Under the pieces are notes generated by a model, which made no database searches, was not told where the DNA came from, and saw only the letters and a program-made list of their open reading frames with translations. Of a stretch of 64,000 bases of DNA, positions 24,610 to 33,015 are shown piece after piece. The position numbers and the translations under genes are program-made. Position 1 is the first letter of the stretch. Every line of letters begins with the position of its first letter. The stretch is from G963663315 sp965204925 (GTDB lineage Bacteria; Pseudomonadota; Gammaproteobacteria; Arenicellales; Poriferihabitantaceae). The stretch lies in contig OZ242021.1 in NCBI GenBank assembly GCA_965204925.1, forward strand, positions 620,001 through 684,000, in the 5' to 3' direction.

Positions 24610-25710
24610 TCAGAAGCGCGCGCCACGCTCCTGCACATCAAGGCCTGAAGGCGCAATCCATTTCTCGAACCTTTCCCGAATCGGATCGATATTATTTGCC
24701 CACCATTGCGAATCGAAGCGTAATGATATGCCGGACATATTTTCTGCGGGCAGATAAGGCCGTATCTCCTCGGGGACATTTTCCCGCGCCGACTTTCTGA
24801 CCGGACCATAGGGGATATACCGCGCCACTTCAGTCATGCCTGCGGCGCTTGTTGCAAACACAATGAACTGTCTGGCATTTTCAGCGTTGCGGCTGCCTTT
24901 CGGGATGGCGAGGAACTCCATCTCCCAGAGCTGGCCATCCCAGACAATGCCTATCGGGTCGCCATCTTCCATGATCGGCCGGTGCAGCCGCCCGTTCCAG
25001 GCAGCCGTCATAGTGACCATATCGTCTTTCAGCAACTGCACAGGCTCCCCCCCCGAACTCCACCAGACAATGTTCGACTTCAATCTGTCAAGCGAAGCAA
25101 ATGCCAGATTCAGGCCTTCCTCGGTGGACAATTCAGCATAGACCTGATCGGCTGGAATGCCGGCCGCCATCAGCGCCCATTCCAGGGTTCCGCGCGGGTC
25201 CTTGCGCAGCCCTCTCTTCCCCGGAAAATCCCGGGTATTGAAAAAATCGGCAACGCTCGCAGGCTGACGCCCGGCGAACGTTTCTGTGTCATAAGCATAA
25301 ACGGTGGCCCATGTGTACACGCCAACGCCGCATTCATTCTGAAGAGCGCCCTCAACAAAGTCGCTGTCGGCATCGGGCAGCAGGGAATGGTCGAATTTCT
25401 CCAGCAGGCCCTCGTCACAGGCCTGGATGAGGTCGGAATATTCCATATCAATGACATCCCAGGTTACGTTGGTGGTATTGACCTGATCGCGGATCTGTCC
25501 GATCCCTCCGTCGTAATACACCATATCTGCCGATTTATTGTGTTCTTTTTCCCACGGCAGAATCCATGCCTGCATATGCGCGCGCGCCAGATCCCCGCCC
25601 CAGCTGACCAGTGTCAAATCCCGATGCGCGTAGACACTCTCGCAAAAAAACAGAACCAGGACGAACAATGAAGCTGTTTTTTTGAAGAAATTCAAACCGG
25701 TTCGCAACAT
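24610..25710 (-). CDS. Extracellular solute-binding protein (spermidine/putrescine PotD-type)
   Basis: A 366-residue periplasmic binding protein. The ATG at 25710 is chosen because a strong AGGAGG site precedes it and a signal peptide follows (NFFKKTASLFVLVLFFCESVYA). The mature start RDLTLVSWGG and internal WDVIDMEYSD and VYAYDTETF are typical of the PotD/family 1 polyamine-binding fold. No ABC permease or ATPase gene is adjacent, so it is either an orphan delivering to a transporter elsewhere, or it works in another process. It stands between the BCCT transporter and an enolase-superfamily gene, all on the minus strand. Confidence 0.88.
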   Translation of the reverse strand: MLRTGLNFFKKTASLFVLVLFFCESVYAHRDLTLVSWGGDLARAHMQAWILPWEKEHNKSADMVYYDGGIGQIRDQVNTTNVTWDVIDMEYSDLIQACDEGLLEKFDHSLLPDADSDFVEGALQNECGVGVYTWATVYAYDTETFAGRQPASVADFFNTRDFPGKRGLRKDPRGTLEWALMAAGIPADQVYAELSTEEGLNLAFASLDRLKSNIVWWSSGGEPVQLLKDDMVTMTAAWNGRLHRPIMEDGDPIGIVWDGQLWEMEFLAIPKGSRNAENARQFIVFATSAAGMTEVARYIPYGPVRKSARENVPEEIRPYLPAENMSGISLRFDSQWWANNIDPIRERFEKWIAPSGLDVQERGARF

Positions 25711-25870
25711 TCGCTTGCCTCCTGAAGTAAGTTTTCCGGGCCTGCCACTTATTGTCTGCGGGAACAATCACCAGCGCTGGTACCCGATCAGGCAATTTCA
25801 TGGAATCGCAGCCAGTATAGTTTACACAGCCGGATACTGCAAATTTTTCCTGAATATCCGGGTTGATTTT

Positions 25871-26983
25871 TCATGTGCGCGCCTCGCTGGCCCGCCAGGT
25901 CGATTTCTCCAGCCAGGATGAACAAATCCTGACACCCCAGCCGGGACCTTCGGGGATTTGCACCTTGCCGTCCCTGGCCACGGGGAAATCCTCATAGACG
26001 CCGTATTGCCAGGGATAATAATCGGCGCCCTCGATGGAAAACTCGACATAAGGCCCGGCATTTTCGATCGCGCCCACGAGGTGTAACGTGAATATCGTCA
26101 CCAGCGAGAGATTGGCGGCATGAGGAGTAATGACTTTCCCCGCGTCCGCCGCCATTCTGACGACCCTCAGGGTTCGCTCGATACCGCCCATATAACAAAT
26201 GTCGGGCTGGTAAACATCGACCGTATCGTTATCGATCATGTATTTCCATAACGCCAGATTGTTGTCCTGCTCGCCTCCCGTGACCTCAAGCGACAACGCG
26301 GCGGTGACCTCTCGGGTCCATTCATATTCCCAGTAGGGGCAAGGTTCCTCGAAGTGGCAGATGCCGTGATCTTCCAGCATGCGGCCCAGTTCGATGGCCT
26401 TGTCCGGCCGGTAGCAACTGTTGCCGTCAACGAGCAGAACCGCGTCATCGCCCAGCGTTTTCCTGACCGCCGCCACGATTTCCTGCGAGCGCCCCGGCCA
26501 CTGGTCCCGATTGCGTCCGCACTCGGCCCCGACCCTGAACTTGAATGCGTCATACCCGTGCCTGTCACGCAAGCGGGCGAACCGTTCCGCTTCATGCTGC
26601 GGCGTGATGTCCCTGCTCATGCTGGAGGCATACACACGCAGCGGGCGCGGTTTGCCGCCGAGCAATTCACAAACCGGTTTGCGTTCTATCTTGCCGTGCA
26701 GGTCCCATAGCGCGGTATCGACCCCGCAAACGGCGCGGCACATGTATGAACCGGGGAACTTGTGTTCCTTCTCGAAAACCCGATCGAACAGATCACCCAG
26801 CGTGGAACGGTCAGAAACATTGCGCCCCAGTATCCAGGGGGCCACCTGGCGGTGCAGGACCATTGTGGTGATGTCTGCGTTGTAGGTGGAGACCTGCCCC
26901 CAGCCCTGAGCGCCTGAATCCGTCGTCACCCGCACAAGGCCGATGTCGGTCGTGTGGAACGATTCTATTTTGTCTATGTTCAC
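25871..26983 (-). CDS. Enolase-superfamily dehydratase/racemase (mandelate racemase subgroup)
   Basis: 370 residues with an N-terminal capping domain and a C-terminal barrel. The metal ligands are D186 (LLVDGN), E212 (HFEEP) and E238 (TGGEQ). The spacing of 26, 26 and 50 residues to H288 (ITPHAAN), with D261 (QPD) 27 before it, reproduces the mandelate-racemase His-Asp dyad. On the other face the usual K-x-K is K148-F-R150, i.e. Lys then Arg. This points to an acid-sugar or related alpha-hydroxy/alpha-amino acid dehydratase or epimerase; substrate is not predicted. It lies upstream of the solute-binding protein and BCCT genes, so a transported osmolyte derivative is one possibility. Confidence 0.8.
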   Translation of the reverse strand: MNIDKIESFHTTDIGLVRVTTDSGAQGWGQVSTYNADITTMVLHRQVAPWILGRNVSDRSTLGDLFDRVFEKEHKFPGSYMCRAVCGVDTALWDLHGKIERKPVCELLGGKPRPLRVYASSMSRDITPQHEAERFARLRDRHGYDAFKFRVGAECGRNRDQWPGRSQEIVAAVRKTLGDDAVLLVDGNSCYRPDKAIELGRMLEDHGICHFEEPCPYWEYEWTREVTAALSLEVTGGEQDNNLALWKYMIDNDTVDVYQPDICYMGGIERTLRVVRMAADAGKVITPHAANLSLVTIFTLHLVGAIENAGPYVEFSIEGADYYPWQYGVYEDFPVARDGKVQIPEGPGWGVRICSSWLEKSTWRASEART

Positions 26984-27003
26984 GATTCACTCCCGCCGCC
27001 CGG

Positions 27004-27162
27004 TCACGGCATGTTTGTCAGGGGGCAGCCCCTGTGGTTATCCCGGTAGAGATAGCGGAGATCGACCTCGTTGGCTCTGGCGATCGGGACCCTGCCGGTC
27101 ATTCAGGACTTGATTCTGTCCGCATAGTCGTTCACAATCGGGAACCCGTCAGAAAATATCAT
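27004..27162 (-). other. Short coding-like fragments in the gap before the acyl-CoA ligase
   Basis: On the minus strand two abutting short frames occur: 27162-27103 (19 residues, ending DYADRIKS) and 27102-27004 (32 residues, beginning MTGRVPIARAN and containing DLRYLYRD). They are in the same frame, split only by a TGA. They could be a decayed gene or chance; I do not recognise them. The remainder of the 227-nt gap (26984-27210) shows nothing else clear. Confidence 0.25.
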
Positions 27163-27210
27163 GAACAGCTACACTGGTGATACCCGTCGCCATCGGGAAT
27201 CCGATCCGGC

Positions 27211-28770
27211 ATGAGCAGCAATCTGTGGAAACTGCTCGAACCGTCCCTGTTGCGAAACAGGAGTCGTACAGCCTGGATATGCCGACACAGCAAAGGCCGC
27301 CGGGAGGTGCAGTATCACCACATCCATGAAGCCGCCCTCGTCACTGCGCAGAAACTGCGCAAGTCCGGAATCGGGGCGGGCGCCACAGTGGGCATCACGG
27401 CGCCCAACGGCCCGGAGTGGACGGTGGCGGCCCTCGCCGCATGGCGTGCGGGCTGCATGATCGCCCCGATCCACATCGGTAACAGCGAACACGAGATCGC
27501 CGCCCAGATCGAGGCGATCAAGCCGGATGTCATGCTCGTTCACGATTCCGCCCTGACACACGAAGCCCGTATCGAAATCACCCTCGACAAAGACGCGCAA
27601 GCGGCGGCGGCGGAAAATGCGATCAAGCCGGCGGACGACCCGCATGCCGTGGCGGCCCGGCTCTATACTTCCGGCAGCACCGGCAATCCCAAGGTAGTGC
27701 GCCTGTCTCACGGCAATCTGGCTGCCAACGTGCTGGCCGCAGTCAACATCGAGACATTCGACCCCGATGACCGTTTCATCTCCCTGTTGCCATTGTCCCA
27801 TGCCATGGGCATTACAGCCAATGTCAACCTGCCCTATTACGCCGGCGCCGCGCTGGTAACGCCAAGGGTTCTCGCCGCCGCTGAAATTGTCACGGCCCTG
27901 CAGGAGGAAAAGATTACCGTTATCATCGCTGTCCCGCGGCTGTTCCGCAACATCATGATCGGCCTCGAAAAGAAATTCGCGCAAGGCGGCAAGGCTGTGG
28001 CATTATACCGTCGCATGCTCAAGGCCGCCCCTCCCGCACTGAGACAATATCTCAACGCCCCCTTGCGCAAGCGACTGGGAGGGCGCATCAAGGTCTGGGT
28101 CAGTGGAGGTTCCCACCTTGATGAACGCATTACGCGCTATTATCACGATCTCGGTTTGCCGTTGCGCCAGGGTTACGGCCTTACCGAAACGTCGCCTCTG
28201 GCCTGCATGCAGGACAAATTCGACGATGCCCCGCAGAGTGTTGGCAAACCCGTGGAACATGTCCAGGTGAGAATCGACAACCCGGATGAAAACGGTCAGG
28301 GAGAAATCCTCATCAAGGGGCCCAACGTCATGCTCGGCTATGAGGACGCCGCGCAGACCGCCCGGGTTCTTGAGCATGGCTGGTTCAGGACCGGCGATAT
28401 CGGCCACATCGACAGTCAGGGGCGGGTCACGCTGACCGGCCGTTCGAAACGCCTGATCGTGACCGAGGCGGGCAAGAATGTCTACCCGGAAGAATTGGAA
28501 ACGCTGCTGGAACGGGATCCGATCGTAAAGGAAGCCGGCGTGCTGGAGGTGGACATGAAACCGGTCTGCGTACTGGCCATGGATGGCGGCAACGCGGCCG
28601 CCGGCGCGCGCAGGGTGATCAGGCAATATAACACCCTGGTATCCGCGCACAACCGCATCACGCGGGTCGCCGCCGTTGACGAGCTGCCGCGCACCCCGCT
28701 TGGCAAGATCGCGCTACAGGAACTGCCCGCGATATTCAGGGAACACGAAATCGACCGCGCAGACGGCTGA
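27211..28770 (+). CDS. AMP-dependent acyl-CoA synthetase/ligase
   Basis: A 519-residue ANL-family ligase. The phosphate loop reads YTSGSTGNPKVVRLSH, where the usual PKG is PKV, an unusual change in a normally invariant glycine. The central QGYGLTET, the FRTGDIG motif and the GRSKRLIVTEAGKNVYPEELE hinge are intact, and the C-terminal lysine is in TPLGKIAL. Acid activation with CoA is the expected role, possibly for a medium or long fatty acid. It stands alone on the plus strand between minus-strand blocks, with no clear functional partner. Confidence 0.82.
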   Translation: MSSNLWKLLEPSLLRNRSRTAWICRHSKGRREVQYHHIHEAALVTAQKLRKSGIGAGATVGITAPNGPEWTVAALAAWRAGCMIAPIHIGNSEHEIAAQIEAIKPDVMLVHDSALTHEARIEITLDKDAQAAAAENAIKPADDPHAVAARLYTSGSTGNPKVVRLSHGNLAANVLAAVNIETFDPDDRFISLLPLSHAMGITANVNLPYYAGAALVTPRVLAAAEIVTALQEEKITVIIAVPRLFRNIMIGLEKKFAQGGKAVALYRRMLKAAPPALRQYLNAPLRKRLGGRIKVWVSGGSHLDERITRYYHDLGLPLRQGYGLTETSPLACMQDKFDDAPQSVGKPVEHVQVRIDNPDENGQGEILIKGPNVMLGYEDAAQTARVLEHGWFRTGDIGHIDSQGRVTLTGRSKRLIVTEAGKNVYPEELETLLERDPIVKEAGVLEVDMKPVCVLAMDGGNAAAGARRVIRQYNTLVSAHNRITRVAAVDELPRTPLGKIALQELPAIFREHEIDRADG

Positions 28771-28824
28771 TCGATAACAGGGAAAGAACCGTGCCCGGCC
28801 GGCTATTGCGCCCAGGCGTCCCAC

Positions 28825-29106
28825 TCACCGTTCTGTGCGCTCAACGATGTGGTAAAATTCCTCGCCCTGCCGGATCAGGCCGAGTTCGGAGCGGGCAATG
28901 GTCTCCACGCTCTCACCGTCCGTTTTCAGGGCATTGACTTCGGCGCTGAACCTGCGGTTTTCGCGTGACTGCATGTCGATTGTCTGTGCAGTCTGGCGCG
29001 CCGTTTCCTTGAGCCGGTACAGATCAAACACATTCTTGTCCCCGAACCACAACGCATACGAGGTTCCGGCAAACAGCGTCAACAAAAGGAAGTTCAGGGG
29101 TTTCAA
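28825..29106 (-). CDS. ftsB: Cell division protein FtsB
   Basis: A 93-residue bitopic inner-membrane protein of the FtsQLB complex. One transmembrane helix (PLNFLLLTLFAGTSYALWFG) is followed by a coiled coil (LYRLKETARQTAQTIDMQSREN). The start is taken as TTG at 29106, giving MKPLNFLLL, with the eno stop (29108) 1 nt away; the frame is open upstream into eno. The eno-ftsB order is standard in Gammaproteobacteria, and the size matches the family. Translation is likely coupled to eno. Divisome function is family knowledge. Confidence 0.88.
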   Translation of the reverse strand: MKPLNFLLLTLFAGTSYALWFGDKNVFDLYRLKETARQTAQTIDMQSRENRRFSAEVNALKTDGESVETIARSELGLIRQGEEFYHIVERTER

Positions 29107-29107
29107 G

Positions 29108-30433
29108 TCAATTTGCCCGGCATCCCCGGATATTGGAAAATGCGCCAATTCCCGCATAGTGTGCATTGTCGCCCAGCAACTGTTCTATTTTCAGGAGCCG
29201 GTTGTACTTTGCCACCCTTTCCGAACGGCACAGGGAGCCGGTTTTTATCTGCCCTGCCGCCGTGGCTACGGCCAGATCGGCAATGGTCGAATCCGCAGTC
29301 TCGCCGGAGCGGTGCGAGATGGCGGCGCTGTAGCCGGCCTGCTGCGCCATGGCAATTGCATCAAGAGTCTCGGACAAGGTGCCGATCTGGTTGAGCTTGA
29401 TCAAAATGGAATTGCCGATACCCTGCTCAATGCCCTTTTGCAGTATTTCGGTATTGGTCACAAACAGGTCATCGCCCGTTAACTGTACACGATCGCCCAG
29501 CCGCTTCGTCAACTCCTTCCACCCGGCCCAGTCGCTCTCCTGCATTCCGTCCTCAATACTGATCACCGGGTATTTGTCGACCCAGCCCTGCAAATAGTCG
29601 GCAAATTGCCGCGCGTCCAATTCCAGACCGTCGGCCGCAAGATCATATTTTCCGTTCCTGTAAAATTCCGAACTGGCCGCGTCCAGCCCGATCATGACTT
29701 GCTCGCCGGGACGGTATCCCGCCTTTTCAATGGCCTCCATGACGAGACCGACCGCCTCTTCATTCGATGCGCATTGCGGGGCGAACCCGCCTTCATCTCC
29801 CACCCCGGTACCCAGGCGGTTATCCAGCAATACCGATTTGAGACAATGAAATATCTCTACCCCGCAACGCAGCGCTTCCGAGTACCGGTCAAAACCCGCC
29901 GGCAGGATCATGAACTCCTGGAAATCGATCGCATTATCTGCATGGGCGCCGCCGTTGATAATGTTCATTTGCGGTACGGGAAGAAGGAATTTCCGGTTGT
30001 GGTAAATCGCCCCCAAATGTTCGAACAGGGGGATGTCCTGGGCATGGGCGGCTGCATGGGCGACGGCCAGTGAGACACCCAGCAAGGCATTGGCGCCCAG
30101 ATTTTCCTTGTTGGCAGAGCCGTCGAGCTCGATCATGCGCCGATCAATACCGCGCTGGTCGAGGGCATCGTGTCCGCGCAACGCGGAAGCGAGAAGCGAA
30201 TTGGCATTATGGACCGCTTTCAGGACCCCCCTGCCGAGGTAACGTTGCCGGTCGTTATCACGCAACTCCAGCGCCTCGAGAGACCCGGTCGATGCGCCGG
30301 AAGGAACGGCGGCGCTGCCGACGATGCCGTTTTCGAGGGTGACCTCGACGGCAACGGTCGGATTGCCGCGCGAATCCAGAATTTCGCGGGCCTGAATATC
30401 CCTGATGTGCGTATTCGTACCAGTTCGCGGCAT
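29108..30433 (-). CDS. eno: Enolase (phosphopyruvate hydratase)
   Basis: Interconverts 2-phosphoglycerate and PEP in glycolysis; in Gammaproteobacteria it also sits in the RNA degradosome. The 441-residue protein has the N-terminal AREILDSRGNPTVAVEV, the mobile-loop SGASTG, the metal and acid/base motifs (GDEGGF, SIEDGMQESDW, LTGDDLFVTN) and the active-site loop SHRSGETADST. Length is standard. It lies 18 nt downstream of kdsA, in the pyrG-kdsA-eno-ftsB run. Confidence 0.97.
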   Translation of the reverse strand: MPRTGTNTHIRDIQAREILDSRGNPTVAVEVTLENGIVGSAAVPSGASTGSLEALELRDNDRQRYLGRGVLKAVHNANSLLASALRGHDALDQRGIDRRMIELDGSANKENLGANALLGVSLAVAHAAAHAQDIPLFEHLGAIYHNRKFLLPVPQMNIINGGAHADNAIDFQEFMILPAGFDRYSEALRCGVEIFHCLKSVLLDNRLGTGVGDEGGFAPQCASNEEAVGLVMEAIEKAGYRPGEQVMIGLDAASSEFYRNGKYDLAADGLELDARQFADYLQGWVDKYPVISIEDGMQESDWAGWKELTKRLGDRVQLTGDDLFVTNTEILQKGIEQGIGNSILIKLNQIGTLSETLDAIAMAQQAGYSAAISHRSGETADSTIADLAVATAAGQIKTGSLCRSERVAKYNRLLKIEQLLGDNAHYAGIGAFSNIRGCRAN

Positions 30434-30451
30434 TGTGCTGTGCGCCTCCGA

Positions 30452-31291
30452 TTACCTCACTTCGGCATTTCCCGCAGCCTGTCGCTTTACGACGCGGTCG
30501 ATCCCGATCAGTTCGCGCAACAGGGGCTTCATTTTGTCGAGCGGCCAGGCATTGGGACCATCGCTGAATGCCCGGTCCGGGCTCGGATGAGTTTCCATGA
30601 ACAGGCCGTGAATACCGACCGCGGCGGCGGCCCGCGACAGAACCGGCACAAACTCCCTCTGTCCGCCGGACCTGCCCTGCCCGGCCCCCGGCAGTTGCAC
30701 CGAATGAGTTGCGTCAAATACGACCGGACACTGCATGCCTTTCATGATTTCCAGGCTCCGCATATCCACGACAAGATTGTGATAGCCAAAGCTCGAACCG
30801 CGCTCGCAAACGATGATCTGCGCCCCCGGCCTGGCCGTTTTCGCCTTGTTGACGACATGTTCCATCTCATAGGGAGAGAGAAACTGCCCCTTTTTTATGT
30901 TCACCGGACGCCCCGAGCGCGCGGCCGCCTGTACCAGGTCGGTTTGCCGGCAAAGGAACGCCGGAGTCTGGATCACATCCACAACGGCAGCCGCCTGCTC
31001 CACATCATCGACGCTGTGCACATCGGTCAACACCGGAACATCCACTTCCTGTCTTACTTTTTGCAGAATCCTGAAGCCCTCATCGCGGCCCGGTCCGCGC
31101 GGGGACGCAGCCGAGGTGCGGTTCGCCTTGTCAAAGGATGACTTGTACACAAACGGAATATCAAGCTGGCCGGTGATCTCTTTCAAGCGGGCGGCGGTCG
31201 ACATCGCCATGGCTTCGGATTCGATTACACAGGGGCCGGCGATCAGAAAAAAGCGGCCCTGCCCCGAGGCATTGAAATCAGGTATGTTCAT
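30452..31291 (-). CDS. kdsA: 3-deoxy-8-phosphooctulonate synthase (KDO-8-P synthase)
   Basis: Condenses PEP with arabinose 5-phosphate for the KDO of LPS. The 279-residue barrel has FLIAGPCVIES near the N-terminus, FVYKSSFDKANRTS, the LTDVHS motif, the substrate-binding TPAFLCRQTDL and the VVFDATHSVQLPG block. It overlaps pyrG by 4 nt (ATGA). Its presence with an LpxL-type acyltransferase and a heptosyltransferase shows that the organism makes lipopolysaccharide. The active site belongs to the non-metal or metal type by residues not judged here. Confidence 0.96.
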   Translation of the reverse strand: MNIPDFNASGQGRFFLIAGPCVIESEAMAMSTAARLKEITGQLDIPFVYKSSFDKANRTSAASPRGPGRDEGFRILQKVRQEVDVPVLTDVHSVDDVEQAAAVVDVIQTPAFLCRQTDLVQAAARSGRPVNIKKGQFLSPYEMEHVVNKAKTARPGAQIIVCERGSSFGYHNLVVDMRSLEIMKGMQCPVVFDATHSVQLPGAGQGRSGGQREFVPVLSRAAAAVGIHGLFMETHPSPDRAFSDGPNAWPLDKMKPLLRELIGIDRVVKRQAAGNAEVR

Positions 31292-32937
31292 GGCCGCAAC
31301 CGATCACCGAAATGTGATTTTTGACAGGCGAGGCCCGCCCTGACGTAGTCGCTGAACATTCTGTGCCCGTCTCTCGGTGAAGAAGTGAACTCCGGGTGAA
31401 ACTGACAGGCGATAAACCATGGATGATCATCAAGCTCGATGATTTCCGCCAGTCCGTTGCCGGACAACCCGGAAAAAACCAGGCCATGACGCTCGAACTG
31501 GCCCATATAATTGTTGTTGAATTCGTAGCGGTGCCTGTGACGCTCGCGTATTACGTCCGACTGACAGATCTGCCGGTAACGGGTGCCTTCCCTGAGGTGG
31601 ATGTTCTGCGCCCCGAGGCGCATCGTTCCACCGAGCGCGGTCGACTCGTTCCTCAACTCGATATTTCCGCTATCATCGACCCATTCAGTGATCAGGGCAA
31701 TGACCGGATGAGGGGTATTGCGGTCGAATTCGGTGCTGTGCGCCCCGGCAAGACCGATAACGCTGCGCGCGAACTCGATGACGGCAACCTGCATGCCCAG
31801 GCAAATACCCAGATAGGGAATTTTATGCAGACGGGCGTATTGCGCAGCGAGAATCATTCCTTCAATACCTCTTTCTCCAAACCCCCCCGGCACAAGGATA
31901 GCGCTGGCGCCTTCCAGCGCTGTTATCCCGTTTTCTTCGATTGCCGTGGAATCGATATAGTGGATATCGATCTCGGTAAGGGTATGAATGCCGGCATGAA
32001 CGAGCGCCTCGGAGAGCGACTTGTATGACTCGGTAAGGCCGGTGTATTTGCCGACCATACATATCCTGATTTTATTGACCGGGTTGCGGATATTTCTACT
32101 GACATTGCGCCATTCCGACAAATCGGGCGGACCGGCGTCAATACACAGCTGCCGCGTGACGAGCTGGTCCATTTCCTGTTCGACATACAGCCCCGGAATA
32201 TCATAAATACTGTCCACATCAACCCCGGAAATAACGGCTTCCTCCTCCACGTTGGTAAACAACGCGATTTTACTGCGGGCATCATCGGGCAGGGGTTCGC
32301 GCACACGACACAGCAAAATGTCGGGCTGTATGCCGATCGATCTCATTTCCTTGACCGAGTGCTGGGTCGGTTTGGTCTTGATTTCACCGGCAACCCGTAT
32401 TTCCGGCACCAGCGTAAGGTGAATAAACAGGGTATTGCGTCTGCCCCGCTCAACCCGCATCTGCCGGATGGCTTCCAGAAACGGCAGCGATTCTATATCA
32501 CCCACGGTGCCTCCTATCTCGACCAGCGCAATTTGCGCATTGCCGGCGCCCGCCACTATCGATGATTTTATTTCGTCGGTAATGTGGGGAATGACCTGAA
32601 CGGTACCGCCCAGATAATCTCCCCTGCGTTCCTTGCCGATCACCCGTTCATAAATCTGGCCGGTCGTGAAGTTGTTGTCCCGGCTCATCGTGGTACGGAC
32701 AAATCTTTCATAATGCCCCAGATCAAGATCGGTCTCGGCGCCGTCTTCCGTAACGAACACCTCGCCGTGCTGGAACGGACTCATTGTCCCCGGATCCACA
32801 TTGATGTAGGGATCGAGTTTCAACAACGTAACACTAATCCCGCGGGCCTCGAGAATACTGCCCAGGGAAGCCGACGCAATGCCCTTGCCCAGTGAAGAAA
32901 CCACCCCCCCCGTAACGAATATATACTTGGTCATCAA
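31288..32937 (-). CDS. pyrG: CTP synthase
   Basis: Amidates UTP to CTP using glutamine. The 549-residue protein begins with the synthetase P-loop VTGGVVSSLGKGIAS and MSPFQHGEVFVTEDGAETDLDLG. A C-terminal glutaminase domain contains the oxyanion loop PGGFGERG and the catalytic cysteine in LGICLGMQ; a His-Glu pair is in the CQFHPEF motif. All catalytic parts are present. It heads the pyrG-kdsA-eno-ftsB run, 78 nt after tilS, with a short leader. Confidence 0.97.
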   Translation of the reverse strand: MMTKYIFVTGGVVSSLGKGIASASLGSILEARGISVTLLKLDPYINVDPGTMSPFQHGEVFVTEDGAETDLDLGHYERFVRTTMSRDNNFTTGQIYERVIGKERRGDYLGGTVQVIPHITDEIKSSIVAGAGNAQIALVEIGGTVGDIESLPFLEAIRQMRVERGRRNTLFIHLTLVPEIRVAGEIKTKPTQHSVKEMRSIGIQPDILLCRVREPLPDDARSKIALFTNVEEEAVISGVDVDSIYDIPGLYVEQEMDQLVTRQLCIDAGPPDLSEWRNVSRNIRNPVNKIRICMVGKYTGLTESYKSLSEALVHAGIHTLTEIDIHYIDSTAIEENGITALEGASAILVPGGFGERGIEGMILAAQYARLHKIPYLGICLGMQVAVIEFARSVIGLAGAHSTEFDRNTPHPVIALITEWVDDSGNIELRNESTALGGTMRLGAQNIHLREGTRYRQICQSDVIRERHRHRYEFNNNYMGQFERHGLVFSGLSGNGLAEIIELDDHPWFIACQFHPEFTSSPRDGHRMFSDYVRAGLACQKSHFGDRLRP

Positions 32938-33015
32938 CAGCGGGCAGATTACGGGATTCGCTCTTTAGTGTTCAGTAATATCGCAAGGATAGCGTACCAG
33001 ATAGCCGACCGACTC

